DNA from: RYN-230 sp963837335
GTDB taxonomy: Bacteria; Actinomycetota; Actinomycetes; Streptosporangiales; Streptosporangiaceae
Reading direction: 5' to 3'
Assembly (NCBI GenBank): GCA_963837335.1
Contig: CAWINS010000045.1
Coordinates: 1-64,000 of the forward strand
DNA: 64,000 nt
The position numbers and the translations under genes are program-made. The notes beneath the pieces were generated by a model. It was given only the letters and a program-made list of their open reading frames with translations, was not told the origin of the DNA and made no database searches. Of this stretch, positions 55,135 to 63,461 are shown piece after piece (position 1 is the first letter of the stretch; every line of letters begins with the position of its first letter).

Positions 55135-57498
55135 GAGCCGGGCCGGTCAGCCGGGCGATTCGCGGCGGGGTGGCCCGCCGCCGGGTGCAGACCATCGTCA
55201 TCGCCCTGGTGCTGCTGGTGTCCACCGGGGCAGCCGTGCTGGCCCTGGCGCTCGTGGTGGACTCCAGTGCCCCGTTCGACCACTCGTTCGCGGCGCAGCG
55301 TGGCGCCCACCTGGCCGTGATCGTCAACCCGGCCCGGGCCACCCCGGCCGACGTGGCCGCGACCACCCGGCTGAGGCAGGTCAGCGCCACCGCCGGCCCG
55401 TTCGCGGCGCTGAGCATCGCCGCGCAGCTGACCGGCCAGGCCGGGCCGGATGGATCCCTGCCCCCCATGACGCTGGCCGGCCGGTCCGCGCCGGGCGGCC
55501 GGGTGGATGACCTCACCTTGCAGTCCGGTCACTGGGCGGACCGGCCCGGCCAGCTGGTCCTGGCCGTCAACCCGGCCAGCGACATAGCAGATCGGGCTCC
55601 CGCTCGGGGCGAAGATCACCGTGCTCAGCGCGCCGGGCCATCCGGTGCTGACCGTGGTCGGGGAGGCTGCCTCGGTCACCAACTCGGCGGACGGCTGGGT
55701 CACGCCGGGCGAGATCACCCGGCTGCACACCCCGGGGACGCCCGGCAGCGAGCAGATGCTGTACCGCTTCCGCGACGCCGGCTCGGCCGCGGCCGTCCGC
55801 GCGGATGCCGCCGCGGTCAGCCAGGCGTCCTGCCGTCCGGCGCGGTGACCGCCGTCCAGTCCTACCTGACCGTCCGGGAGCAGGAGACGTCGCAGATCGG
55901 GCCGTTCGTCCCGTTCCTGGTCGCCTTCGGGGTGATCGGCCTGGTGATGTCGGTGCTGATCGTGGCCAACGTGGTCAGCGGCGCGGTGGTGTCGGGTTAC
56001 CACCGGATCGGGATCCTCAAGAGCATCGGCTTCACCCCGGGACAGGTGGTGGCGGCCTATACGGTCCAGGTCCTGGTGCCCGCCCTGGCCGGCGTGCTGG
56101 CCGGCCTGGTGGTCGGCGACCTGCTGGCCATGATGCTGCTGCGCCAGGCTGCGAACGCCTACGGCGTGGGCCAGCTCAGCGTCCCGGTGTGGGTGGACGT
56201 GGCCGTGCCGGTGGCCATGCTCGGTCTGGTGGCGATCGCGGCCCTGCTGCCGGCCATGGGGGCGTCCCGGCTCAGCGCGGTGCAGGCCATCGCCGCGGGC
56301 CGGGCCCCCCGGGCGGGCCGCGGCTACGCCGCGCACCGGCTGCTGCGGCGGCTGCGGCTGCCCCGGCCGGTGACGATCGGGCTGGCGGCCCCGTTCGCCC
56401 GCCCGGCCCGCACCGCGATCACCCTGGTGGCCGTGTTCCTCGGGGCGGCCGCGGTGACCTTCGCGATCGGCCTGGGCAGCTCGCTGAACCGGGTGGTCGG
56501 CGGCCTGTCGCACTCGGCCGCTGAGCCGGTGCAGATCTACCGGAACTCGCAGAACTCGTTCATCTTCACCGCCGCCCAGCAGCGGACCGTGCAGGCGGCG
56601 CTGGCCGCCCAGCCCGGCACGCGCCGCTACGTGGCCGAGACCGACAACCAGATCAGCGTGGCCGGGCTGACCGGGCAGCATCCGCTCACCGCGTTCCGCG
56701 GCCCGGCCGCCTGGACCGGCTATCCGATCATCAGCGGGCACTGGTACACCGGACCGGGCCAGGCGGTCGTGTCCACCGGCTTCCTCACCCTGACCGGCAA
56801 GGCCGTCGGCGGGACCGTGACGATCGTGCTGGGCGGGCGGCCGATCCCGCTGCGGATCGTCGGCGAGGACTTCGACGCCGACGACCGCGGGATATCCGTC
56901 ATCACCGACTGGCAGACCCTGGCTGACGCGCACCTCGGCCCGGCCCTGACCGCGCCGGGCCAGTACGACGTCGGGCTGCGTCCCGGCGTCTCGGCGGCCA
57001 GCTACGCGCAGTCCATCGGCGCCAGGCTCGGATCGTCGTACTCGACGTCCCTGAACAGCCAGGAACTCCGTCGTGGTGAGCCTCATGCTCGGCCTGATCG
57101 GCACCCTCACCGTGCTGCTGGCCCTGGTGGCCGGGCTGGGCGTGCTGAACACCGTCGTCCTGTCCACCCGCGATCGGGTGCACGACCTGGGCGTGTTCAA
57201 GGCCATCGGGATGACCCCCCGGCAGGTCATCGCCATGGTGGTCTGCTGGGTCGCCGGAACCGGGCTGGTGGCCGGGCTGATCGCGCTGCCGGCCGGGGTC
57301 GCGCTGCAGCACGTCGTGCTGCCGGTGATGGCGTCGTCCGCGAACCTGGGCCTGCCCGCCAGTTACCTGTCCGTCTACCGGGGACCGGAACTGGTGGTGC
57401 TGGCCCTGGCCGGGGTGGTGATCGCCATCCTCGGGGCGCTGCTCCCGGCGGGCTGGGCGGCCCGGATCCGTACCGCCTCCGCCCTGCGCGCGGAGTAA
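55131..57498 (+). pseudogene. FtsX/MacB-type ABC transporter permease, broken by three frameshifts
   Basis: About 790 residues if repaired. The N-terminal membrane helix is VQTIVIALVLLVSTGAAVLA, then an extracytoplasmic part with SSAPFDHSFAAQRGAHLAVI. The frame is lost near 55590. The middle (HPVLTVVGEAASVTNSADGW, EITRLHTPGTPGSEQMLYRF) lies in another frame, and the original frame resumes near 55830 with FGVIGLVMSVLIVANVVSGA and RIGILKSIGFTPGQVVAAYT (FtsX core). A third shift near 57065 leads to MVSLMLGLIGTLTVLLALVA and LGVFKAIGMTPRQVIAMVVC. The end is at 57498. Two FtsX repeats are present, as in actinobacterial eight-to-ten-helix permeases. The breaks could be sequencing errors. Confidence 0.8.
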
Positions 57499-57502
57499 CG
57501 CG

Positions 57503-57552
57503 GGAACCAGGCCCGGCCGGCCGGACAGGGGCGGACCGGCCGGGCCGGTTCC
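57503..57552 (+). terminator. Terminator hairpin of the ABC-transporter operon
   Basis: GGAACC-A-GGCCCGGCCGG (57503-57520) pairs with 57536-57552 over 17 bp with a single bulged A and a 15-base loop. It starts five bases after the permease stop. It is a strong GC-rich stem without a U-tract. Confidence 0.65.
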
Positions 57553-57612
57553 GCCGGCGGGTCCAGTCAGCGTGCCTGGGCGGGTCCGGCGCTCGACTCG
57601 GCGGTTCCGGTG

Positions 57613-58578
57613 CTAGGACTGCGGGGTGATGACGATGCGCTGAGTTGTGCCGGCCGCGTCGGCCCAGGCCTGCTCGACATCGGTGAGTGACGTGGGCCGC
57701 GCGTCGATCACGAAGCTTCCCCCGGTGATCTCCTGGGCGAGGGCGGGCAGTTCGGCGAGGATCTCCCGGGTGCTGACGGAGCCTTGCCCGCTGCCGACGA
57801 TCTGCAGGCGGGCGGCGCGCAGCGCGGCGGAAGGGATCGCCGCGGTGGGGCCGGCGACCGACCCGATCTGGATCCAGGTGAGGGGCTGGCCGCGGTCGGC
57901 CCGCCCGGTGACAACCGCGACCATCGCGGCGGCGGCGGGTTCGCCCCAGAGGTAGTCGATCACGACGTCGACCTCGGCCGCAGCCTGGCCGAGCCGGCGG
58001 GCGACGCCGTCAGCGTCCCCGTCGAGCAGCACGGTGCCGGTGGCACCGAGGGCGGGCAGGCCAGCCAGCCGGCCGGTGTTGCGCCCGGCCGCGATGACCT
58101 GGTTCGCGCCGAGGCGCTTCGCGATCTGCACGGCCATCTGGCCGGCGTTCCCGGTGGCCCCGAGGACGAGCACGTTCTGCCCGGCCTGGAACGGCACCCG
58201 CTGGCGTAGCGCGACCCAGGAGGACATGGCCGGGTTCATGGCCGCGGCGACCGCGATCGGGTCGGCGTCCTCGGGCAGGACGATGCTGCGGCGGGTGTCG
58301 ATGACGGTCTGCTCAGCCATCGCGCCCATCCGCGTGTCCGGGAGGACGAAGTAGCGCAGCCGCCCGTCAGCGCCACGCCCCACACCGTCGATGCCCGGCA
58401 CGAGTGGCAGTTCGCCGGTGCTGGTGTAGTGCGACCCGTCGGCCTGCGACCGGACGCGCGGGTGCAGCCCCGCCGCGATCACGCCGACGATCATGTCGTC
58501 GTCCCCAGCCGGGATGGGGACGGGGAACTCTTCGTAGCGGGGAGCGGTGTCGAATGAGGAAACGACCGCAGCCTTCAT
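57613..58578 (-). CDS. Zinc-binding-type/quinone oxidoreductase (MDR superfamily)
   Basis: A 321-residue medium-chain dehydrogenase/reductase. Segments include PLVPGIDGVGRGADGRLRYF, GQNVLVLGATGNAGQMAVQI (NADPH site) and AKRLGANQVIAAGRN, and DVVIDYLWGEPAAAAMVAVV. No structural zinc cysteines are seen, which favours the quinone-oxidoreductase branch. ATG 58578 is chosen because GGAG in the upstream ATGGAGATC serves as its ribosome site; the longer ATG at 58590 lacks one. It is divergent from a MarR regulator with two operator-like repeats between them, so it is probably induced by an electrophile or redox stress. Confidence 0.88.
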   Translation of the reverse strand: MKAAVVSSFDTAPRYEEFPVPIPAGDDDMIVGVIAAGLHPRVRSQADGSHYTSTGELPLVPGIDGVGRGADGRLRYFVLPDTRMGAMAEQTVIDTRRSIVLPEDADPIAVAAAMNPAMSSWVALRQRVPFQAGQNVLVLGATGNAGQMAVQIAKRLGANQVIAAGRNTGRLAGLPALGATGTVLLDGDADGVARRLGQAAAEVDVVIDYLWGEPAAAAMVAVVTGRADRGQPLTWIQIGSVAGPTAAIPSAALRAARLQIVGSGQGSVSTREILAELPALAQEITGGSFVIDARPTSLTDVEQAWADAAGTTQRIVITPQS

Positions 58579-58597
58579 GATGATCTCCATAAATGTA

Positions 58598-58635
58598 GTT
58601 GGTAATACGAACTAAAACTAGTTGGTATTACGAAC
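58598..58635. promoter_or_regulatory. Two MarR-type operator repeats
   Basis: GTTGGTAATACGAAC (58598-58612) and GTTGGTATTACGAAC (58621-58635) are near-identical, 23 bases apart, about two helical turns. Each is itself an imperfect palindrome (GTT-n-GTA / TAC-n-AAC). They lie in the only A/T-rich patch between the divergent oxidoreductase and MarR genes. Confidence 0.75.
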
Positions 58636-58656
58636 CGAGTCAAGTAAGATCCGGAG

Positions 58657-59106
58657 GTGGCCACGCCAGAAGAACCGCCCCGCGCCGTCACTCACGATGG
58701 CCTGGTCAACGCGCTCGTCCAGGTCTCCTTCGTGACCATGGCCGTGCTGAGCAAGGTGGGCGCCGAACACGACCTGTCCCTCACCCAACTGCGGGTCCTC
58801 GGGATCCTGCGGGACCGCCGGGTCGGGATGACCAGGCTGGCCGACTACCTGGGGCTGGAGAAATCCACCCTGACCGGGCTGGTCAACCGCGCCGCGAAGC
58901 GGGGACTTCTCGAACGGGGCCGGGCCGCCCACGACGGCCGCGCCGTGGACGTGTTCCTCACCCCCGCCGGGGCGGCACTGGCCGAACGTTTCCAGGCCCA
59001 GGTCCGGCGGTCACTGTCCCCGCTGACCAGCGAACTCGGTCCCGCCGAGCAACGCCAGGTGCAGACGCTGCTGGAACGGATGCTCGGTCCTCACGGGTCC
59101 GGGTAA
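58657..59106 (+). CDS. MarR-family transcriptional regulator
   Basis: A 149-residue winged-helix regulator. The DNA-binding part is LSLTQLRVLGILRDRRVGMT, RLADYLGLEKSTLTGLVNRA and AKRGLLERGRAAHDGRAVDV (wing). GTG 58657 lies directly after GGAG, so ribosome-site spacing is unusual and the transcript may be nearly leaderless or start differently. It probably represses itself and the divergent oxidoreductase via the repeats at 58598-58635. Its last 16 bases overlap the convergent GNAT gene. Confidence 0.9.
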   Translation: MATPEEPPRAVTHDGLVNALVQVSFVTMAVLSKVGAEHDLSLTQLRVLGILRDRRVGMTRLADYLGLEKSTLTGLVNRAAKRGLLERGRAAHDGRAVDVFLTPAGAALAERFQAQVRRSLSPLTSELGPAEQRQVQTLLERMLGPHGSG

Positions 59107-59609
59107 CCGGGCGCCAGGTCCTTGACCATGGTGTCGGATTGCGGGTCGCTGGAGTCCACGACCCGGTAGCCCTCGGCGAGGTACAGCTTCTGGGCGAAGT
59201 TCTTCCGTTCGACGCTGAGGCTGATCTGCCGGATGCCGGCCGAACGGGCCTGCCCGGCGAGGGCCCGCAGCAGGGCCCGGCCCACGCCCTGGCCGCGCCA
59301 GTCCCCGGCCACGGCGATCGTCAGTTCGGGTACGTCGGGGGCCACGAACCCGTATCCCGGGTCAGCCGCGGGCAGGAAGCGGAGCCAGGCCGCGCCAGCC
59401 GGCGCCCCGTCCGCCTCGGCGATCACGCCCAGATCGGTATCACGGGGCCAGCCGGCGATGTAATGCGCTGTCGCGGGCGCCGAGAGCACCCGACGGCGGC
59501 TCTTCTTCCTCCACTCCGCTGACCAGTTGGCCGCTTCCACCAGCATGTCCGCCAGAAACGACCCGTCCTCCGCCGTAGCCCGGCGAACCACCCACCGGTT
59601 CTCATCCAC
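59091..59609 (-). CDS. GNAT-family N-acetyltransferase
   Basis: A 172-residue acetyltransferase. The acetyl-CoA site is ELTIAVAGDWRGQGVGRALL (Q/RxxGxG/A), followed by RALAGQARSAGIRQISLSVE and RKNFAQKLYLAEGYRVVDSS, the usual C-terminal end. The N-terminal half (RRATAEDGSFLADMLVEAAN) is typical. It starts at GTG 59609, with GGGGGG just upstream. The substrate is unknown. It is convergent with, and overlaps, the MarR gene. Confidence 0.88.
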   Translation of the reverse strand: MDENRWVVRRATAEDGSFLADMLVEAANWSAEWRKKSRRRVLSAPATAHYIAGWPRDTDLGVIAEADGAPAGAAWLRFLPAADPGYGFVAPDVPELTIAVAGDWRGQGVGRALLRALAGQARSAGIRQISLSVERKNFAQKLYLAEGYRVVDSSDPQSDTMVKDLAPGYPDP

Positions 59610-59817
59610 CCCCCGACGCTATCGCCGCCCGGGCTCCCGGGGTGTCTGGCGAGCTTCCATGATCACAGTCAGAAAGTGGTGTCATGCGTCAGAAATTGAC
59701 CGTGATCACCCGGGCCGTGGGTGCTCGCGGCGGGAACCGGGGGCGGGGACGGTTCGTGTCTCCCGGTGAGGGACCGGGTTGGTTAGGGTGAACGGACAGG
59801 GCAGAGGAGAAGATCAC

Positions 59818-60857
59818 GTGTCCAGAGGGACCGGGGGGAAAGGACGCTCGGGCCGGGGCGGCTCAGGCAGTAGCCCGGGTAGCAGCTCAGCCGGAGGCGG
59901 CTCCGGCGACGGGGACGCCAAGTCTGGCGCGGCCAAGCCCGGCCGGACCGGATCGCCCAGGCGGGGGGCAAGCCCGGCCGGACCGGGTCGCCCCCGGCAG
60001 GCGGGGCCCAGGCAGGCGGGGGCAGCCCTGGCGGGGGCAAGTCTGGCGGGACCAGGCCAGGGGGGACCAAGTCCCGCGGATCCAAGGCGCGGGGTGCCGC
60101 CGCCCGGGCCAGGGTCGCCGAGATGCGAGCCCGCGAAGCGGCCCGGCGGCGGCGCCGCAACTGGCTAGTCGGGATCGGCGCAGCGGTGGTCGTGATCATC
60201 GCCGCCGTGGCCATCACCCTGGCCGTCACCAGCAGCAGCGGCAGCCCGGCCAGCGCCGCCGGCGGTGTGCCGAAACTCAAGCTGGCCTCGCTCAGCACGC
60301 TGGGCACGCTGAAGCCGATGCCCTCGCCTGGTCCCAACGGCCCCGAGGGCGTGCCGGTCCCGGCGGCGCCCGCGCTGGCCAGCACGGCCAGCAAGGCCAC
60401 CGGGAAGACGGTGGACGGGATCAGCTGCGACACCACCGAGCAGTTGGTGTATCACATCCACGCGCACCTGACGGTGTTCGTGAACGGTGCCGCCCGGCAG
60501 ATCCCGGCGGCCATCGGCATCCCCGGCGCCCAGGCCCAGAACACGCCGACCGGCCCGTTCATCGCCAGCGGCAGCTGCTTCTACTGGCTGCACACGCACG
60601 CCGCCGACGGCATCATCCACATCGAGTCCCCGGTCCACCGCACCTACACCCTGGGGGACTTCTTCGACGTCTGGGGCCAGCCGCTCGGCCCGGACCAGGT
60701 CGGCCCGGCCCGCGGCCCGGTGACCGCGATCTACAACCGCCAGGTCTACCGGGGCAACCCCCGCAACATCCCGCTGGAGAAGCACGCCCAGATCCAGCTG
60801 GAGGTCGGGAAGCCGCTCATCTCCCCGGCCTCCATCACCTTCCCGAGCGGCCTCTGA
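59818..60857 (+). CDS. Membrane-anchored protein with HIHAHL and HTHAADGIIH motifs, frameshift in a G run
   Basis: The downstream frame from about 59970 encodes a Gly/Lys/Arg-rich cytoplasmic stretch. One membrane helix follows (NWLVGIGAAVVVIIAAVAIT), then an extracellular domain with QLVYHIHAHLTVFVNG, GSCFYWLHTHAADGIIHIES, TLGDFFDVWGQPLGPDQVG and KHAQIQLEVGKPLISP. Clustered His residues suggest metal binding. I know of no assigned function for the family. The likely start, GTG 59818 with GGAGAAG upstream, is one base out of frame; adding a single G to the G6 run at 59963-59968 joins the frames. The conservative start is ATG 60123 (244 residues). Confidence 0.75.
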
Positions 60858-60865
60858 CCGCCAGC

Positions 60866-60948
60866 CCGGCCGGGACGGCCCAGACCGGCCGGGACGGCCA
60901 CGCCCGGCCGGGACCGGGCCCCGGCCGGGACCAGGCCCCGGCCGGGAC
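60866..60948. repeat. Five copies of CCGGCCGGGAC between convergent genes
   Basis: CCGGCCGGGAC starts at 60866, 60885, 60904, 60921 and 60938, with periods of 19, 19, 17 and 17 bases. Each contains the palindrome CCGGCCGG. The array fills the gap between the convergent HIHAHL-protein and ABC-2 permease genes and could act as a two-way terminator. Confidence 0.8.
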
Positions 60949-60967
60949 GGTCTCCCCGGCCGCAAGG

Positions 60968-61750
60968 TCAGCCGGCCCGGGGATCCCAGCGGAACCGCCG
61001 GACCGCGATAAGCCCGCCGACCACGCCCCACGCCAGCAGGACGCCGAGGGCGGCCCAGTCGAACCCGGTGTGCCGCGCGAACGGGCCCATCAGAGCGTCG
61101 TTGAACGGCCGTACCGGCAGGATCCCGGTGATGCGCTGGATCACCTGCGAGTGGATCGGGAGATAGGTGCCCGAGATGAACACCAGCGGGAACAAGACCA
61201 GCTGCACGACGGCCGGGGCGGCCTCCGCGTTGCGGATCAGGGACGCCACCGCGACACCCAGCGCGCAGAAACAGGCCGCGCCGAGCACGAGGGCGACCAC
61301 GATCGCCGCCCAGTGGCTGGGCAGCGGCACGCCGAACAGCCGGCCCACCGCCACGATCAGCACGATGTCCACCACGCTGACCACGATGCAGTGAGCCAGC
61401 AAGCCGAGGAAGTAGGTCCAGGCCGGCAGCGGCGTGGCCCGGATCCGCTTGAGGATCCCGTTCTGCCGCCGGGTGGAGAGCACGATGGCGAGCTGGCTGT
61501 AGCAGGCACCCAGCACCGAGACCGCGGCGATCGTGGGCACGTAGTACTGCAGGGCCGACAGCCCGTAGAAGTAGGAGCTCCGGCCCACGCCGTGGAACAA
61601 CGCGCCGAACAGGGTGATGATCACGACGGGGAACACGAACGTGAAGAACGCGCTCTGCGGGTTGCGCCAGAACGACAGCTGCTCGTAGCGGACCTGGTGC
61701 CACAGCAGGGCGAGATCACGCCGCTGCGCCCGGCCGGTCGTCGGCGTCAT
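60968..61750 (-). CDS. ABC-2 type transporter permease
   Basis: A 260-residue permease with six membrane segments: SAFFTFVFPVVIITLFGALF, YYVPTIAAVSVLGACYSQLA, FLGLLAHCIVVSVVDIVLIV, AAIVVALVLGAACFCALGVA, APAVVQLVLFPLVFISGTYL and WAALGVLLAWGVVGGLIAV. The cytoplasmic RRQNGILKRIRATPLPAWTY loop is the conserved ABC-2 motif. Its ATG overlaps the stop of the ATPase gene (ATGA). Together they form a DrrAB-like exporter of a drug or lipid. Confidence 0.92.
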   Translation of the reverse strand: MTPTTGRAQRRDLALLWHQVRYEQLSFWRNPQSAFFTFVFPVVIITLFGALFHGVGRSSYFYGLSALQYYVPTIAAVSVLGACYSQLAIVLSTRRQNGILKRIRATPLPAWTYFLGLLAHCIVVSVVDIVLIVAVGRLFGVPLPSHWAAIVVALVLGAACFCALGVAVASLIRNAEAAPAVVQLVLFPLVFISGTYLPIHSQVIQRITGILPVRPFNDALMGPFARHTGFDWAALGVLLAWGVVGGLIAVRRFRWDPRAG

Positions 61751-62781
61751 GTCCTGGTCCTTTCCCTGGCTCGTTTGCGGTCGGCCCGTTTGCCGCCGGC
61801 CCGGTTGCGGCAGGCCCGCGTGTCGTCGGCCTCTTTCTCGTCGGTACTGGCCGCCGATCCAGGGCCAGTCAGTCTCAGGTAGACGTCTTCGAGGCTGGGC
61901 GGTTCGACCGTGAGCTGGTCCAGGACCAGGCCGCGGTTCAGCGCCCAGGCGGTCAGCTCGTGCAGGGCCCGGGTCGGCTCACTGACCGCCACGGTGACCA
62001 GGTCACCTGGCTCCGGCTCGGCGGCCGGCTCCACCGCCGGACGGGCCCAGTCCGGGAGGTCCGCGGCCAGGCATCCGGCCGGGAGCGCGAAACGGATCTG
62101 GGTCCGGGCCGAGGCCCGGCCGCCGATGTCCGCCAGGGTCCCCTGGGCCACTACCTGGCCGTCGGACAGCACCGCCACCCGGTCGGCCAGCGCCTGGGCT
62201 TCCTCCATGTAGTGCGTGGTGAGCAGGATCGTGGTTCCCGAGTCGCGCAGGCTGCGCACGAGCTGCCACGCGTCCCGCCGGGCGGCCGGGTCGAACCCGG
62301 TGGTCGGCTCGTCCAGGAACAGCAGTTCCGGATCACCGATCAGCCCCAGGCCCAGGTCCAGGCGCCGTTTGCGGCCCCCGGACAGGTTCCGCACCTTGGT
62401 CCGCTCCTCCCCGGCCAGGCCGACCAGGGCGATCACCTCATCGACGCCTCGCGGTGCGGGGTAATAGCCCGCGTTACGGGCGATGGTCTCGCGCACCGTC
62501 AGGTAGGGCTCGACCGCGATGTCCTGCAGGACCAGCCCGATCCGCTCCCGCAGTTCGCGGCCCGTCGCCCGGTCACCGGGATCGAGGCCCAGCACTTCGG
62601 CCTGTCCGGTGTCCCGGGCCCGGAACCCCTCCAGGATCTCCAGCGTCGTGGTCTTCCCGGCGCCGTTCGGCCCCAGCAGCGCGAAGATCTCGCCCGCGCC
62701 GACGGTGAAGCTGATCCCGCGCAGCGCGGGCACGCTGCCGTAGCTCTTGGCCAGCTCCTCTACTACGACCGCGCCACGCAC
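61747..62781 (-). CDS. ABC transporter ATP-binding protein (DrrA/CcmA type)
   Basis: A 344-residue ATPase. Walker A is FALLGPNGAGKTTTLEILEG, the signature VRNLSGGRKRRLDLGLGLIG (Lys-Arg replacing the usual Q-R), Walker B LLFLDEPTTGFDPAARRDA, and H-loop LLTTHYMEEAQALADRV. The C-terminal extension (EPTRALHELTAWALNRGLVL, PPSLEDVYLRLTG) is typical of drug-exporter ATPases; an Arg/Lys-rich tail follows. GTG 62781 has GGAGGT three bases upstream and lies inside the end of the YceI gene (19-base overlap). The frame extends to 63309 without support. Confidence 0.93.
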   Translation of the reverse strand: MRGAVVVEELAKSYGSVPALRGISFTVGAGEIFALLGPNGAGKTTTLEILEGFRARDTGQAEVLGLDPGDRATGRELRERIGLVLQDIAVEPYLTVRETIARNAGYYPAPRGVDEVIALVGLAGEERTKVRNLSGGRKRRLDLGLGLIGDPELLFLDEPTTGFDPAARRDAWQLVRSLRDSGTTILLTTHYMEEAQALADRVAVLSDGQVVAQGTLADIGGRASARTQIRFALPAGCLAADLPDWARPAVEPAAEPEPGDLVTVAVSEPTRALHELTAWALNRGLVLDQLTVEPPSLEDVYLRLTGPGSAASTDEKEADDTRACRNRAGGKRADRKRARERTRT

Positions 62782-63281
62782 CGGACCTCCAAGGACACGT
62801 CGAGGTAGCGCGCGGCCAGCCCGGGAGACGCGGTCACGCCGAACTCGGTCCGGTCCAGGCGCACGGAGCCCCGGGCCGTGAACGAGCCGGCTGATACGTC
62901 CGACACCTCCACCGGCAGGCGGACCGGGCGGGCCACCGCGCCCACCGTCAGTGTGCCCAGCAGATCCTGGCCGTCCCTTTTTTCCGCCACGAACACCATT
63001 ACCGGGTACCGGCTCGTATCCAGGAATCGGGCCGACCGGACGGTGGCGTCCCGCGCCGGGTTCCCGGAGTTCAGGCTCGCCGTGTCGATCTCCACGGAGA
63101 CTCTGGACTCGCTGGCCGGCTCGGTCACGTCCACGGTCCCGGCCCGGATCTGGAAGCGGCCGCGCACCGGGGCGAGCCCGAACAGGTGCCGGGTCCGGAA
63201 CCGGACGGCCGAGGCGGCCGGGTCGATGTCGTACCGGCCGAGCCGGGGTTTCGTCGCTGCTTGTGCTGGTGTGGTTTCCAT
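62763..63281 (-). CDS. YceI-family (lipocalin-like isoprenoid-binding) protein
   Basis: A 172-residue protein: YDIDPAASAVRFRTRHLFGL, PVRGRFQIRAGTVDVTEP, SRVSVEIDTASLNSGNPARD, ATVRSARFLDTSRYPVMVFV and GSVRLDRTEFGVTASPG. These are the strands of the YceI barrel, which binds polyisoprenoid or amide lipids. No signal peptide is visible, so it is probably cytoplasmic, unlike the E. coli protein. ATG 63281 or 63290 may be used; a GGGGGG run lies before the first. It is coupled to the exporter genes, suggesting a shared lipid-related substrate. Confidence 0.88.
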   Translation of the reverse strand: METTPAQAATKPRLGRYDIDPAASAVRFRTRHLFGLAPVRGRFQIRAGTVDVTEPASESRVSVEIDTASLNSGNPARDATVRSARFLDTSRYPVMVFVAEKRDGQDLLGTLTVGAVARPVRLPVEVSDVSAGSFTARGSVRLDRTEFGVTASPGLAARYLDVSLEVRCVARS

Positions 63282-63461
63282 GCCCCCCATTCCAGGGTCG
63301 GCGGGCCACCCGGGGCCAGGGTAGCCGGTCGGATTCCGGCCCGACGAACGGCTGCTCCCCGGCGGCCGGATACGACTTTCGTAGGTTTCTGCCCCCGCCG
63401 GCCGTCGGGTCTGGCCGCCGGACCCACGACGCCGGCCCCCAGATGACGTAGCGTTTTCGGC

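Noticed and set aside
55032..57236. A 734-codon minus frame opposite the permease
   Set aside because: Composition is shadow-like, and the plus strand shows FtsX motifs and membrane helices.
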